A DNA stretch of 64,000 nucleotides from Siphonodentalium dalli (Eukaryota > Mollusca > Scaphopoda > Gadilida > Siphonodentaliidae), in NCBI GenBank assembly GCA_032622095.1, contig CP136061.1, positions 259,504,077-259,568,076 on the forward strand, in the 5' to 3' direction. The translations under genes and the position numbers were made by a program. Positions within the stretch are counted from its first letter, which is position 1. Every line of letters begins with the position of its first letter. The notes under the pieces were generated by a model, which saw nothing but the letters and a program-made list of their open reading frames with translations, did not search any database and was not told the origin of the DNA. Of the stretch, positions 42,618 through 54,124 are shown one piece after another.

Positions 42618-43792
42618 TAGTCCAAGTCTTCTTGTACTAAAACCAGCTAAGATATTGGGATGGCGATTTGCTGTTTTTAGTCCAAGCCCGCTTGCATACC
42701 AATCCTACCACACGACTTACGCCCACGATCTGTGGCGGGAATTTGTGGTGTATTTTACTCGATTTACCTAGCAAATCAATACATGATGCTATATACATCG
42801 GAAAGGCTTACATCTTATGGTCATAATGGTGTATAATAATCTAACTTTAATGTTAAATTACACATAGAATATTCCGGTTGATTGACACAAACATCGATTT
42901 GTTTATCTGTTTGTTTACGTTTTAACCGAAAGCCGAAGTGGTCCGAATAAGTTCGGCATAATCCGCTGTTTGTTCTGGGAATTCTACTTTCCGTTTCTAT
43001 ATATAGCGCGGGTTTTCCGAACAAAAATGGCGAAAACCGATCGCCCGAAAGTCCAGTTTTCTATGTGCTTTCAGAACAATTCCCGCACTAAAAACATAAT
43101 GACATAATGGAGGATCAGAACGGTAGTTTTGTTGACAATTTTCGCAAGCAACTTGTCAAAATTGGAGCAAATTAGAACTCTTGTGTCTGACTTGCCAAGT
43201 TGCCATGCGTGTGATGTGCATTTTAACATCTGTGTTGATAAAATAATCGGAGAACCGAATCACACAGTTTCGAAATATAGTTCTTCCGTTTTAGTGGGAC
43301 TTTTCAAACTTAAGGTTCATTAATTTAGTGTATTACATTTATATCTCCAATGTTTAATTAATCTATTTATTATTTTATTTATTGACACACATAATTACGA
43401 TTACAATGGAGAATTCATCGTAATTTGCGTTGTTGTCCAAAATCTACGGAATATTTTCAACGGAAAATGCCGAACACAGTTCGCGAGGTCAACCGAGTTC
43501 GCATACTTTAAAAAAATTGTAAACATTGAGGTAAATGTCTCTTTTCGCATTAAATTACCGTTTTAAATTCACAACTGATGTGGGTTTCAGATAAAATAGC
43601 ATGTCTTCTGCGGAAAATATCCGTTTATTGTCGCAATTGTGATATTTTATTTCATATAATTGTGGTTTTATTTGAGCGGGTCACTAACGCTTAAGTCGTG
43701 TCATAAGAATGCATGGGCATGGAACTCGGACTAAAGACCGGCACCTCCATCCCAATATCTTAGCCGGTTTTAGTACGAGAAGACTTGGACTA
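42618..43792. mobile_element. Family E DNA transposon (1,175 bp), with 9-bp TSD
   Basis: Ends TAGTCCAAGTCTTCTTGTAC and GTACGAGAAGACTTGGACTA, with symmetry continuing through AGCTAAGATATTGGGATGG. Flanks TTGCGGGCA (42609-42617) and TTGTGGGCA (43793-43801) form a 9-bp TSD with one mismatch, and copy A shows the empty site TTGTGGGCA once. No transposase domain found. The interior is less repetitive and has a TATATATAGCGCGGG box, then AACAAAAATGGCG starting a 26-codon ORF, and other short frames. It may hold captured host sequence, as Mutator-like elements often do; that is speculative. Confidence 0.88.
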
Positions 43793-45977
43793 TTGTGGGC
43801 AGAGAAGACTTGGTGTATAGTTTGCGACATGAACTTGTCTATCATCAGAAATGTCACTTCGCATACCGTTCTCGCAAATTCTTCTGGTGGTCTACATTAT
43901 TACACAGTCCCACACATACCCTCACATACTATCATCTCTGAATAATTTCACATGTAATATATACTGTGTATGTTGTATCATATTCACAACTCCTGACAAG
44001 AGAATATATGGAAATGTAAACAACTTACTCCACACAATGCTGGGGCTGTATGTTCTGTTTTGATAACACACAAGACTGGTAAATTTGTTATGAGTTAGGG
44101 TGGGCGATTAGCATCGTCTGTACTCAGTCACATGTCCCGGGTACAATGGACCCCCAATCCTCCACCACCCAAAGACTTATGTATATGTATTTGTGTGGTG
44201 GGGGTCTATTGTTGTTCCGGGGACCTGTCTACTCAATGTATATCCGATATGACTTTCGTCGGCTTTTCAAAGAGACTGGTCTCTAGCAAACTCCAGGCAG
44301 AGTTATCTCCCATCGCTCCGCTGAGATACCACTGCCATAAGGACATTAATTGGTAAGGATTTCTTACGTGTTTTTAGTTCTTATGTTTTAGGATTAAAAT
44401 TGTCTATGTCTGGCTCAGTTCATATTGTTCTTATCAATACCGAAAGAATTACCATTATTGCAAACTTTAAAACAAATTTGGTGGTCAAAACAAGATAATA
44501 GGTGACTAAATACAGTTCCGCTACGATATGTAAAAATAGATTTATCGTCTGCAAAGTACCATCCTTGTGGCAGTGCTATATCGCAGTGATAACGTAGAGG
44601 GCGCTGTATGGAGTTTGTGTCTCTAGGATACACTGGTGTAAATAGGGTTCGGATTGACATCTAGCGGATGTGGGGGGAATTTATATGAGAGAATAAAATA
44701 GACACTCTGTCCTGATTGGTCAATAGCATTAGCCTTGTGTGCTTTTTGAATAAAAAAAATCACCACAACTCTTCCCTATGATTTCCCATAGGTAAAATAG
44801 CCATTGGGACACGAATTAACCCTTTGTAGTGAAGTTTGAATTTTTTGGTATGGTCTAAACTATGACAGTATTTTTGTATGCGGTTCTGACACTAGTTACG
44901 AAAGCACAAGATTTAAAGGCGAATTCCCTGCTAGATGGAGATGATTTTTTTGCGTAAAAAGTTTCCCCAAATGTCAATTTTTCAGCTTTAAAGAAAAATT
45001 TTGACCCAAAATTTATATTGCCAACAGTATACACTAAAACGTTAGCACTGAGGCCTATGGAAAACATTTACACCAGTGCAGTGTAACCTCTACCGTATAT
45101 ATAAATGATATAGTCTTTAATGTGACAAGAATGTCACCAGATGTCGATGGAAGTGAGCAACCATCAATACTTTCTTATACTATAGAAACGCAGGATCATA
45201 TAGTGTTTGAGTCGGAGATTCGGCAACACCAACAAATGATGGATTTATGAAACATGAATGTATTGCTGGTTTAATACATGACAACCATTCTGCCAATACA
45301 GTATATGCCAAAAACGTACACTCCCTTATTCGAAGTGTATATTAAATGCATGTATAATGTATATTATAAAACGTATTGGCTCTTGTGACATGTGTAGTAT
45401 ACCATTTTTCGTGGGTTATGACTCATGAATGGCACTCGAATATGTTTAGATTTAAAGATCTATATATGCATGTATTCAGGGTTCGAGACTTTTCTTACAA
45501 TCATGAAGGATTGAAGGCGCTATGTTGTTTGAGTTGATGTTTTTTTTTGCATTTCAATGTTTTAAAGGTACACTGAAATATTTTGTTAATTTTACGGTAG
45601 CAATATGAATGATGTACATGCGTTGTAAATATTTCATGGAATTCACAGCGCTCTTGAATACCAATCGGAAACACACTATATACATGTAGCAACAAACTAA
45701 TCATTATTAATAGGCCAAAAAACATACTTGTCTGTTTCCGATTTCTTGAGCAAAAAAAATCCAGGTATAGGCAGGTAGGAATTTTTTTTTTCTTCAATTT
45801 CATCTATAATGCAACATGCATATTCTAAAAACAAGATACAAGTTGGTGTTCTCAATACCTTTGTATCCAGTTGCTGAATTTTCTGGCAGAAAACTAGTTT
45901 TTGGCCTAACCCAGTCGATCGGCAATTTTTGGAATTTTGAGGAAGCCACATGCCAATGTTAATCGGTAACATGTCTG

Positions 45978-46184
45978 TTAATCGGTAACTAAACACTGGC
46001 TCATTCTCGTGCACCACCCACGCAGTTGAGACCCCTTGTTATCACACTTAAGAGTGTAATGGTAACCAGACAAGAGCGCATTAACCATCGTGGATAGTTC
46101 TGTTGAAGTTGTTGTAATTCCATCCATGCATGGATCACAATGATCAGCTTTAGTACGCCACAGACTGCAGGGGTCAGGGGTCAC
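45978..46184 (-). CDS. Cys-rich 68-codon open frame, copy B
   Basis: Same frame and residues as 41227-41433. See that entry for limits: identity reflects recent duplication, and no domain is recognised. Confidence 0.2.
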   Translation of the reverse strand: MTPDPCSLWRTKADHCDPCMDGITTTSTELSTMVNALLSGYHYTLKCDNKGSQLRGWCTRMSQCLVTD

Positions 46185-46559
46185 GCCGTGTCTGGGAACC
46201 AGGTCAACGTTATCATTCCGGTTTATCCCGAAGCACGCGCGTGCTCAATTGTTTATTATCATAGTCAACAATTATTAGAGATGTTTATCTCTTCCCGGCA
46301 ATTAAGTTCCATATAGATTCCAGCGTATAAAATAATATATATGAATTGAGGACACCTGTTTGAAAAAGCTGCTATCAATTAATATAAATTTTATTTATAA
46401 TTTCTTTGTGGGACAGTTGTATGGGCTATTATTAGAACAGAAATCCACGCGAAAACAATAAATAATAATATTTACATAACTTTAGATTTAACATATACAT
46501 ATACGAAAAACACATTTACATAAAGTGATGTGAAACACTCCGGTAGGGTGATCAAATAG

Positions 46560-46690
46560 AAATTGAGACAAATCTTGCTCAAATTTTTATGCGATGTTAT
46601 ATAGAATGCTTCATTCCCCAGGTTGGCATAGCGCCTGAGTAACTAACTTATCAGTTTCACGCGCTCGAACAAGTCCATAATATGTCTTTA
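46560..46690. repeat. Right outer homology to 37372-37512
   Basis: Contains AGAATGCTTCATTCCCCAGG, CTAACTTATCAGTTTCACGC and GAACAAGTCCATAATATGTC, then passes straight into the 37-bp array. With 37372-37512 it brackets the duplicated region in direct orientation. Confidence 0.75.
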
Positions 46691-47515
46691 AGTTAAAGGG
46701 AGACTGCCTGTGTATTAAAGGGAGACTGCCTGTCCATAATATGTATTTAGGTTAAAGGGACACTGCCTGTCCATAATATGTCTTTAAGTTAAAGGGACAC
46801 TGCCTGTCCATAATATGTCTTTAAGTTAAAGGGACACTGCCTGTCCATAATATGTCTTTAAGTTAAAGGGACACTGCCTGTCCATAATATGTCTTTAAGT
46901 TAAAGGGACACTGCCTGTCCATAATATGTCTTTAAGTTAAAAGGACACTGCCTGTCCATAATATGTCTTTAAGTTAAAGGGATACTGCCTGTCCATAATA
47001 TGTCTTTAAGTTAAAGGGACACTGCCTGTCCATAATATGTCTAAGTTAAAGGGACACTGCCTGTCCATAATATGTCTTCAAGTTAAAGGGAGACTGTCTG
47101 TCCATAATATGTATTTAAGTTAAAGGGAGACTGCCTGTTCATAATATGTCTTTAAGTTAAAGGGAGACTGCCTGTCCATATTATGTCTTTAAGTTAAAGG
47201 GACACTGCCTGTCCATAATATGTCTTTAAGTTTAAGGGACACTGCCTGTCCATAATATGTCTTTAAGTTAAAGGGGCACTGCCTGTCCATAATATGTCTT
47301 TAAGTTAAAGGGACACTGCCTGTCCATAATATGTCTTTAAGTTAAAGGGACACTGCCTGTCCATAATATGTCTTTAAGTTAAAGGGAGACTGTCTGTCCA
47401 TAATATGTCTTTAAGTTAAAGGGAGACTGCCTGTCCATAATATGTCTTTAAGTTAAAGGGAGACTGCCTGTGTATTAAAGGGAGACTGCCTGTGTATTAA
47501 AGGGACACTGCCTGT
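46664..47515. repeat. 37-bp minisatellite, about 22 units
   Basis: TGCCTG at 46801 and 46838 gives a 37-bp period: TAAAGGGACACTGCCTGTCC + ATAATATGTCTTTAAGT. Variant units (GGGAGACTG, shortened TGTATTAAAGGG) cluster at both ends; the centre is homogeneous. Confidence 0.97.
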
Positions 47516-48667
47516 GTCTAAATTTCCAGTCTTTGAGCGATTTGTTTAATCTGAAGTAACAACAAGAACATTAACAATACGCCATCAGAACAAATCAACT
47601 TTAAATTTGACCTGAATACGATACAAGACTCTGTCTGGAGTTTGAGTACGATATTCGAATCATTCAATGATACCAATTTACAGATGAAATAAAAAAAACA
47701 GAATGCATAATTATAATTTGCGCGCAAATAAACATGCATTAAAGTTCACAGAAACAATAACAGACGACAGCTATAAATAGCAATTTTCATTTACTAACTT
47801 ATATCAACTTCGAGACGAAAATCTTTTATTAAAATGTACTTTTATATAGTAAGTAATGTTGTTACGTGATTTTCGCGCACCAGCCGCCCGATTCACAAAG
47901 TAATCTGCATGACCTTTCTGTGCCACTTCGTATAATCTCGCTTTTGTTGCTTTCGTAGCGCGAAATTCCAATTGAAGGAATTAATGTCACCATTTAGTGA
48001 TACAATAAAACACAAATAAAATTAAATATATCTACATACGAGATCTCGAGAAGCGAGATTACGAATTGGTCCCAATATACTTTCTTTAGAAACCGGAATA
48101 AAATGACAAACTTGAAAGTCGTGTACATGTACTATATACCGGTATAATTATATTGGCGCAGACCTCCTTATGGGTATATCAACAGATGAAATTTACAGGT
48201 ATGTTGACCATTCGTGATCCAAACAACTGTTTGTGGAACACAAAGACATGTTGGCAGAACCTACTATCAGATACCAAACCTCCTTGGGCAAGGGCGTTTA
48301 CAGTTTATAGCCCTGTCAGAATTAGAACTATGTGTGCGGTGCATGGTTGCAATCTGCATTGCGTTGTTCAAGGTGGCATGTACTAAGAATGTACCGAGAA
48401 AACAGAGTGACATTCTTTTATCGACGGTAATCCGATCTTGACTAATACGCAGCAGGTCTTTATGCATTAATGTTATCGTCTCTGGTTTTATGTTTGTGAT
48501 GGCTGTGGCAGAAAAATATAAGCCGATCCATCTTTCGCCAATTTATGTCCCCAGCCTGTCGTATACACGATGTCGGCGAGTGCTTTTGGATACCCCGGCG
48601 GTCGCGTTGACGCCGTCGCTATCATGTTTTAAATATATCGATATGCATGTTGACTCGCAGTCTTATG
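47516..48667. other. Non-coding stretch
   Basis: No gene recognised. Overlapping ORFs at 48153-48467 on both strands have no domain or splice support. Confidence 0.45.
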
Positions 48668-49400
48668 ACTATAATGTGTAGGGTTTCTACACAAAATATG
48701 TAGCCCTGCAACGCAATCATTATTCATTTTTGATCTTAAACAATTTTGTGTAGTATATGTGTAGTTTCATATACGTACACAAATTGTGTCAAAATTTTAC
48801 ACAATAACTGGGTAAATTTCTACACATTTACCACAACTGTGTGCATAAAATCAACATATATTCCTTACACATTTTGTGTAGATTCTCACACACAAATATA
48901 GTATAGACAAGAAACGAAAGTTCAGTATTCCGAGCTGTGGGTATATTATTAATGATATCTGGATATTTAAATGTTAAAACTTTCATGGCGAACAATGGTA
49001 TGTAGTATTTTGATCTGTACTGTGTGAGTTTTTGTTTTAAATTAACAAACCAGGGTCGTGGCCGTGGCGTGATTGCATAATATTAGTATTATTAAAAGAA
49101 TCATAACAAGAGACTAAGGACAGTAATCGCCATGAAAGTTTTAACAAATAAATCCTCATATAGTATTAATACTATATCCACAGGTCGGAATGCTGAACTT
49201 ACAGTCCGTGTCTACGATCTCTGTAAATTGCATTTCGAAGACAGTTCTCAAGCAATATGGCCTTCATGTATATAGCAGACGATATGAAGCTTAACGTACC
49301 GCAATGCACATGCTCTCTAAGTTCCTACACAATTGTGTGTAACAATATATACACAATATGTGTAAAACTACATATTGATGTGTGTATTAATCGGGTTTAT
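48668..49400. mobile_element. Degraded foldback related to family F
   Basis: Rich in TACACAATTTTGTGTAG-type motifs and shares TTTTGATCTTAAACAATTTT with 14269-14769. TTAAAACTTTCATGGCGA (48973) is mirrored by CGCCATGAAAGTTTTAA (49128), with ACACAATATGTGTA near the right side. Ends are unclear. Confidence 0.5.
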
Positions 49401-49404
49401 TTCC

Positions 49405-49703
49405 ATATATAGAGTTTTGAATTATTCATGAATTACATATATGGAAATGCTACTCCAGAACATTGACGATGAATCTATGAAACCGCGAAACATTTCTGGA
49501 TGAATCCAATATGGCCGCGACTCAGTGGTCTCGCTTATTTTTGAGTTTCGTCTGCCCGCTGCATGATGTGTCGTCTGCCCGCTGGTGCGTCGTCTGCTCG
49601 CTAGTGTGTCGTCTGCCCGCTGGTGTGTAGTCTGCCCACTGGAGTGTCGTCTGCCCGCTTTTGTCGTTCGGTGTTGTTTGGACTGAACCAGCATTAATCG
49701 GGT
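49405..49703. repeat. Family P, copy 1, with 20-bp subrepeats
   Basis: TTCCATATATAGAGTTTTGA, AACATTTCTGGATGAATCCA, then about six units of TGGTGTGTCGTCTGCCCGC (49550-49665), ending GTTGTTTGGACTGAACCAGC-ATTAATCGGG. The 99-codon minus ORF is made of these units and is not a gene. Confidence 0.85.
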
Positions 49704-49819
49704 GTAATAGTTTCTACACAATATTAGTTATAAGAGTGCGAGTCGGTGTCACTTTCAGCTGTTATCAGGAATTAACTTCCGCTGTCCTCTTATACATATA
49801 TGTATAACTCTCATCAACA

Positions 49820-49918
49820 TGGTGTCACGTGTCCAGTCTCTTTTAAACGCCGGCGGAAATTTAAATCTTTTAGGATTTCCGTTGGCTTTTCAGAGAGACT
49901 GGACACGTGACACGTGTT
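49820..49918. repeat. Foldback hairpin
   Basis: TGTCACGTGTCCAGTCTCT is mirrored by AGAGACTGGACACGTGACA; imperfect pairing continues (GCCGGCGGAAAT / ATTTCCGTTGGC). Confidence 0.9.
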
Positions 49919-49968
49919 ACCAAATCATGATTATATACCCAGAAGGACTATGTAAATGCAGTATATAT

Positions 49969-50438
49969 TAGGGCCCTGCGAATCGATTAGATTCTATGTT
50001 ATTCGGAATCTTTCATCTGATTCGATTCGAAATCGGCTGTCCTGATTCGAATTGTATCGAATCGTTGGCACCAGTTGCATTCTCAATGGACACCTTTGCT
50101 TTTTCGCGAAGATATGATACAAACAAAAGACCACATACACAAACACTGGTGTAGACTGAGCTATACTATAATATAGACCACCGAAGCATTTCACGACTGA
50201 TGTAACTGATCTAGCAAAATTTCATATAGTTGTCGAACTTCAGCTGCGTGAATGTGATTGCTTACTGACTTCATTATTTCATTATTTTATAGCAGAGATG
50301 GTCATGATAAATTGGTTAAGTGCGAATTTGATCCATTTGTGTATAATATTTACATTATATACCGACCATCACTTATCGGTACGCGCGGCCACTCAATCCA
50401 GTGATCCGAAATGAAAATGCCCGATTCGCAGGGCCCTA
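49969..50438. mobile_element. hAT-like non-autonomous element
   Basis: Ends TAGGGCCCTGCGAATCG and CGATTCGCAGGGCCCTA. CAGTATATAT flanks both sides; because the site is an AT run the TSD could be 8-10 bp. TAGGGCCCTG-type ends fit hAT. The interior has GATTCGAATTG-like degenerate repeats and no transposase. Confidence 0.75.
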
Positions 50439-50589
50439 CAGTATATATATGCTGTGTTACATGTTTCCGATCCTGCGTGCGGATGTTTGTCCGTCCTAGC
50501 AGATATATCAGCCATAGGTTATCTGATTTCGATGAAAGTTGATTTTTCGTTCACTCAAGTTGATATCTCAGCCATATATGTTTATCGGA

Positions 50590-50907
50590 TCTCGATTGAC
50601 TGATTGGGGTTTAATGTCGCTTTCAGCAACTTAGGCCATATATATCACGACATTGCCAGTTTAGTGGTGGAGGAAATCCGCACATTTATAGGGCTAATCT
50701 AACAGTGATTTCAATGACTGATAAACTGGTCGACCCCTTGCGGCAAACCACCGGCCATGGGCGAGTAACTGGGAACTCCACCAAATAACGATTTCGAGTT
50801 ACAAAGTCCAGGATGGAAACATGCGAATTTGAACCTTTATCGTCAGAGCTGGAGGGCGAAATGAATTGGAATTGTACCCCTAACCGATTGAGCCACCGAG
50901 GTCCCCA
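50590..50907 (-). mobile_element. tRNA-derived SINE-like element
   Basis: On the minus strand the sequence begins GGGGACCTCGGTGGCTCAAT-CGGTTAGGGG, whose TGGCTCAATCGG resembles a tRNA A box; the B box is degraded. It ends in CATTAAACCCCAATCAGTCA near 50595, a short simple tail. Order and tail fit a SINE. 50439-50589 contains two TGATATCTCAGCCATA(G/T)-like units (about 50500, 50565). Confidence 0.55.
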
Positions 50908-51400
50908 TCGGATCGCGATGAATGAGGGCTTTGATAGAAGTTCCCAACGACGGTGCTTGTATTTTCTATTCCGGTTTTCATCTTAAATAGAACTTGCCAG
51001 TACACGATATCGTGCGTCATCGAGTCCCCAAACACATCCGCGGAAGAGTCATCAGCGAAAATAATGGGTCAATAAGTGTACTTATATTATAGACTCGCGC
51101 ACGGCATTCCACATTAATCGTATTTGTGTAACTTGATCTGATTATGCCGTTGTTTTGTCTATTGAGCCATGTGGTCCTTTTGTAATAAATACCATAAAAC
51201 ACTTTGGGTTGGTGTAACTTTTATGCCATGGAACTTTAATGTATTGGTTGCATAATATCATATATGACAGGTATCGCATATTATACCAAAGTGACCTCTT
51301 CTGAAGGATATATTGCGCATAGAAAACTGTAAACAACAGATAACAAACAATATCGCCGTATATATACGCCATGTCACTAACTCGCGGCCATATTGTGGAT
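50908..51400. other. Non-coding stretch
   Basis: Nothing recognised. Confidence 0.4.
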
Positions 51401-51404
51401 TCGG

Positions 51405-52258
51405 GCCCGGTTCCGTGGTTTTAGTGCTACAGGAATCAGGGAACTAAATGTGTTCCAGAGTCGGGGAGCGAGTGCACCGTGGAATGCTAGAGGTGAAGGT
51501 AACTGAAGAGTGACCTTCACCTGATACATGTGACACGTTATTAAAGGATGAAATCTTGTTTATTTGATTTTTACATCATATCTAAATAATTTAAACTGGT
51601 GAATTATAATGGGGGAATGGGTTTTTGTGAGTGGGAAATTTAGTTAACTAGCTGCTGTAGTTCTGGGTTTTTCCAGATAAAATTTGGCTGTGGGATAGCC
51701 CTGTCATAGACTTGGGGATTTATTTTTAAAAGTAAACACATGACCTATGATTTTTCTTGCATTTCGTGATCAACTGGTGTAAATCTAGCTGGGTAAATAT
51801 CACTGGAGTGGCCTGCAGGCTTAAATTCGATGAATTTGGCTGAAACGTTAACACTGTTGTCTATGGGAAACCATTTAGTTCAGTGATTCCTATAGGTCAA
51901 AGTGCTGGAGTAGCATTTCCATATATGGAGTTTTGAATTATTCATGACATTGACGTGTAGCACTAAAACCACGGAACCGGGGCTGGATTAAGTCTATGAA
52001 ACCACGAAACATTTCTGGATGAAACCAATACGGTCGCAACTCAGTAGTCACACTTATTGTTGAGTTTCTGTTTCCAATCAGAGCAGCATGCAAATGTTTC
52101 AATCTACGTGTGTCCATATTGAGCAAACCTATGACAGGTCTTCGTCAGGCAGCGCCATCGTCGCTGGTGTGTCGTCTGACCGCTGGTGTGTCGTCTGCCC
52201 GCTGGCGTGTCGTTTGGTGTTGTTTGGACTGAACCAGCATTAACCGGGTTAATTTAAC
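51405..52258. repeat. Family P, copy 2, with inverted block
   Basis: 51918-52258 repeats the family P order: TTCCATATATGGAGTTTTGA, CGAAACATTTCTGGATGAAA, three TGGTGTGTCGTCTG(A/C)CCGC units near 52157-52215, then GTTGTTTGGACTGAACCAGC. GTAGCACTAAAACCACGGAA (51957) is the complement of TTCCGTGGTTTTAGTGCTAC (51412), so the segment is a large foldback. 51730-51890 has GAAACGTTAACACTG-TGTCTATGG, diverged from 40292-40320. Confidence 0.7.
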
Positions 52259-52261
52259 CCT

Positions 52262-52515
52262 ATCTTTTCTGAATGGATTCTCCCATTCAGTTATAAAAGT
52301 ATATACATTCGAATGGTATATTATTCATTCTGTTCAGATTTTCATGAATTAAGCAGACGACAGACAGACGAACAGCTGATGGGAGTGCGGAAGATATTCT
52401 ATTCATGAGTGGAAATGTTCAGATAATAAGTTCCATTAGTGACCGTTTGTTGAACTTATTATCTGAACATTAATCCTGAGGGAACTACTCGTCAATGAGT
52501 AATTATTAAGAAAGG
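52262..52515. repeat. Family K, copy 2
   Basis: Hairpin CTGAATGGATTCTCCCATTC-AG (52269-52290), then ATTCGAATGGTATATTATTC, GCAGACGACAGACAGACGAA, a palindrome GAAATGTTCAGATAATAAGT / ACTTATTATCTGAACAT, and GAACTACTCGTCAATGAG. This order defines the family. Confidence 0.8.
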
Positions 52516-52600
52516 GTTAATTCGACATTTGAAATCCTCAAAATATTATGACATGCATGATGCGAAAAGATGCACAATATAGTACAAAGCGTGGAGTTAA

Positions 52601-52781
52601 CTCCTTAACCACAGCAGAATTATGGGTAATTTTTCAGGATTTAATCGGAAATATGGCTTGTTGCCATTCATCAGTGAGAGCTTTCCGGTGAATGGCAACA
52701 AGCCATATTTCGACTAAATCCTGAAAAATTACCCATAATTCTGCTGTGGTTAGGGGGTCGATTATTTAGGGCATTACTGTA
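52601..52781. mobile_element. Mariner-like foldback MITE family D, copy 2
   Basis: Left end truncated before CTCCTTAACCACAGCAGAAT; right end intact with GGGCATTACTG then TA. The stem is shortened at the tip (CATCAGTGAGAGCTTTCC). It lies just upstream of the coding exon. Confidence 0.85.
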
Positions 52782-52883
52782 TGTGGGTGTATGCACAGGT
52801 ATATACTGGTAATTCAGTCTATTAATTAATACACTGCAGCCTTTGGAATAAGCCGTTTAATGTTTGTTTAATTTTATTTTCAG

Positions 52884-53180
52884 AAATGATGCTTTGTCAT
52901 GATGAAACCTAGACTATGTCGGATAAATTACCACACAATCCGGGAGATATTCCTCCTTGTGATGTTCGTGGCTGGACTTTCCTCCCTCGTGTCCTATCAG
53001 CTCATCCGTAACCTTCCGTCCATGCGACAGACCAAGGAGCTAACCATTCATGTCAACGGTGAATTCCAGGTGCGTGATGTGAATCACCGACGTGCTGGTC
53101 GCTCGCAAGGGGATGTCTTGGGAGGCAGGGATGAACTACCGGACATCAAAGTGGACAGAATATTTGACAAGCTGAAAAAG
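52884..53180 (+). CDS. Exon with start codon: N-terminus of a type II membrane protein
   Basis: A pyrimidine-rich acceptor (TTTTATTTTCAG, ending 52883) opens the exon; GTGGGT at 53181 closes it. The in-frame start is ATGATG at 52899, just after an in-frame TGA at 52887. An earlier ATG at 52886 in another frame makes an 8-codon upstream ORF that overlaps the start. The 94 codons give a basic cytosolic tail (1-15), one membrane segment near 17-38 (IFLLVMFVAGLSSLVSYQLI), then a charged lumenal stem. This layout is usual for Golgi glycosyl- or sulfotransferases, but no catalytic motif is present, so no family is named. Exon phase 0 joins cleanly to 54814. An untranslated first exon and promoter must lie upstream. 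Confidence 0.65.
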
Positions 53181-54124
53181 GTGGGTGAAATAACTCCATG
53201 AATTGGTCCAACGATGTAATGCGATTGGTCCCTAAACCATTTTGGTGTTCCAAAATGGGAAAATTCAACTAAAATTTAACAAAAATGTGGGTGGTCATAT
53301 ATATATATGCCAATGTCGAGGCGAGTAGTATCCCACCAGCGAAGGCTGGAGCCTTTTAATGCTCCAATCAGTTATTATGTGACTTAAGTCACTGTAGTCA
53401 TGTATCGACATCGACCATGTACTTCGACCACGTGGTCACTGTATTTATCGTTTATTCAATGTCTCAACTGATATCATTAATATAAACAAATGTGGCCAAC
53501 GGTTTTTCAGCTTTTTGACAGCAAATCAATCTAATGGGTCATACATTACCGGTATTTATTTAAAAGTACTAGGGTTTCCAGTGGGATTTCAAAGACTGAG
53601 GGAACCAAGAACTTTTAAGCAATATGAATTTCTATGTTAGAGGATACCTGCGTATACCTGTGTATAATAAGTTTTAAAAAAAAGCCATGATAAACTATGA
53701 GAAAAGATGAGAATGGACTTTTTTTCATGCATTGCAATATTTTTCCTCGACCAAAACCGGACCCACCCCATGGTTTCAACTGTTAAAGGGAGAAATTGTG
53801 GACAAAAAATTAAAATATAGAGCCCCCCTCACGTGTATAATGCTATAGCATGCACTACTATGTGGATCTGATTGTTTCAATTCATTTTGAAGCTGTAATT
53901 TGTCTTAGAAATGATTTTGGAAAAAAATTGCATGACATCAGAAAAAATCTGCATTCCGGGCTCGGGGACACCCACCCACCCGGTCCTTGTATCCTGTAAT
54001 TTGTTCCGACCCGCCCCCCCCCCCCCGATCAGAACGGGAACATTTATTTGAATATAGCAGTGTATTTGAAAGGTTTGAAGTACATGCGTGTATGCACTTA
54101 TTATAAAAGGATTGTGCATAATTA

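Larger units (their letters stand above)
41762..46478. repeat. Segmental duplication, copy B (with inserted transposon)
   Basis: Head-to-tail second copy of 38128-41730, about 3,540 bp plus the 1,175-bp insert at 42618-43792. Differences from A include missing one of the two TTATAAATCTCGTTGCTTTG units, GTGCAGTGTAACC versus GTGTAACC near 45080, and homopolymer-length changes. Confidence 0.95.

Noticed and set aside
50590-50907. Functional tRNA gene on the minus strand
   Set aside because: Only an A-box-like segment is recognisable; no cloverleaf, intact B box or anticodon arm could be folded, so a SINE head is the better reading.
52262-52290. Hairpin CTGAATGGATTCTCCCATTCAG as a transcription terminator
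   Set aside because: It is a conserved part of dispersed family K in both orientations; no T-run rule applies in eukaryotic Pol II genes.
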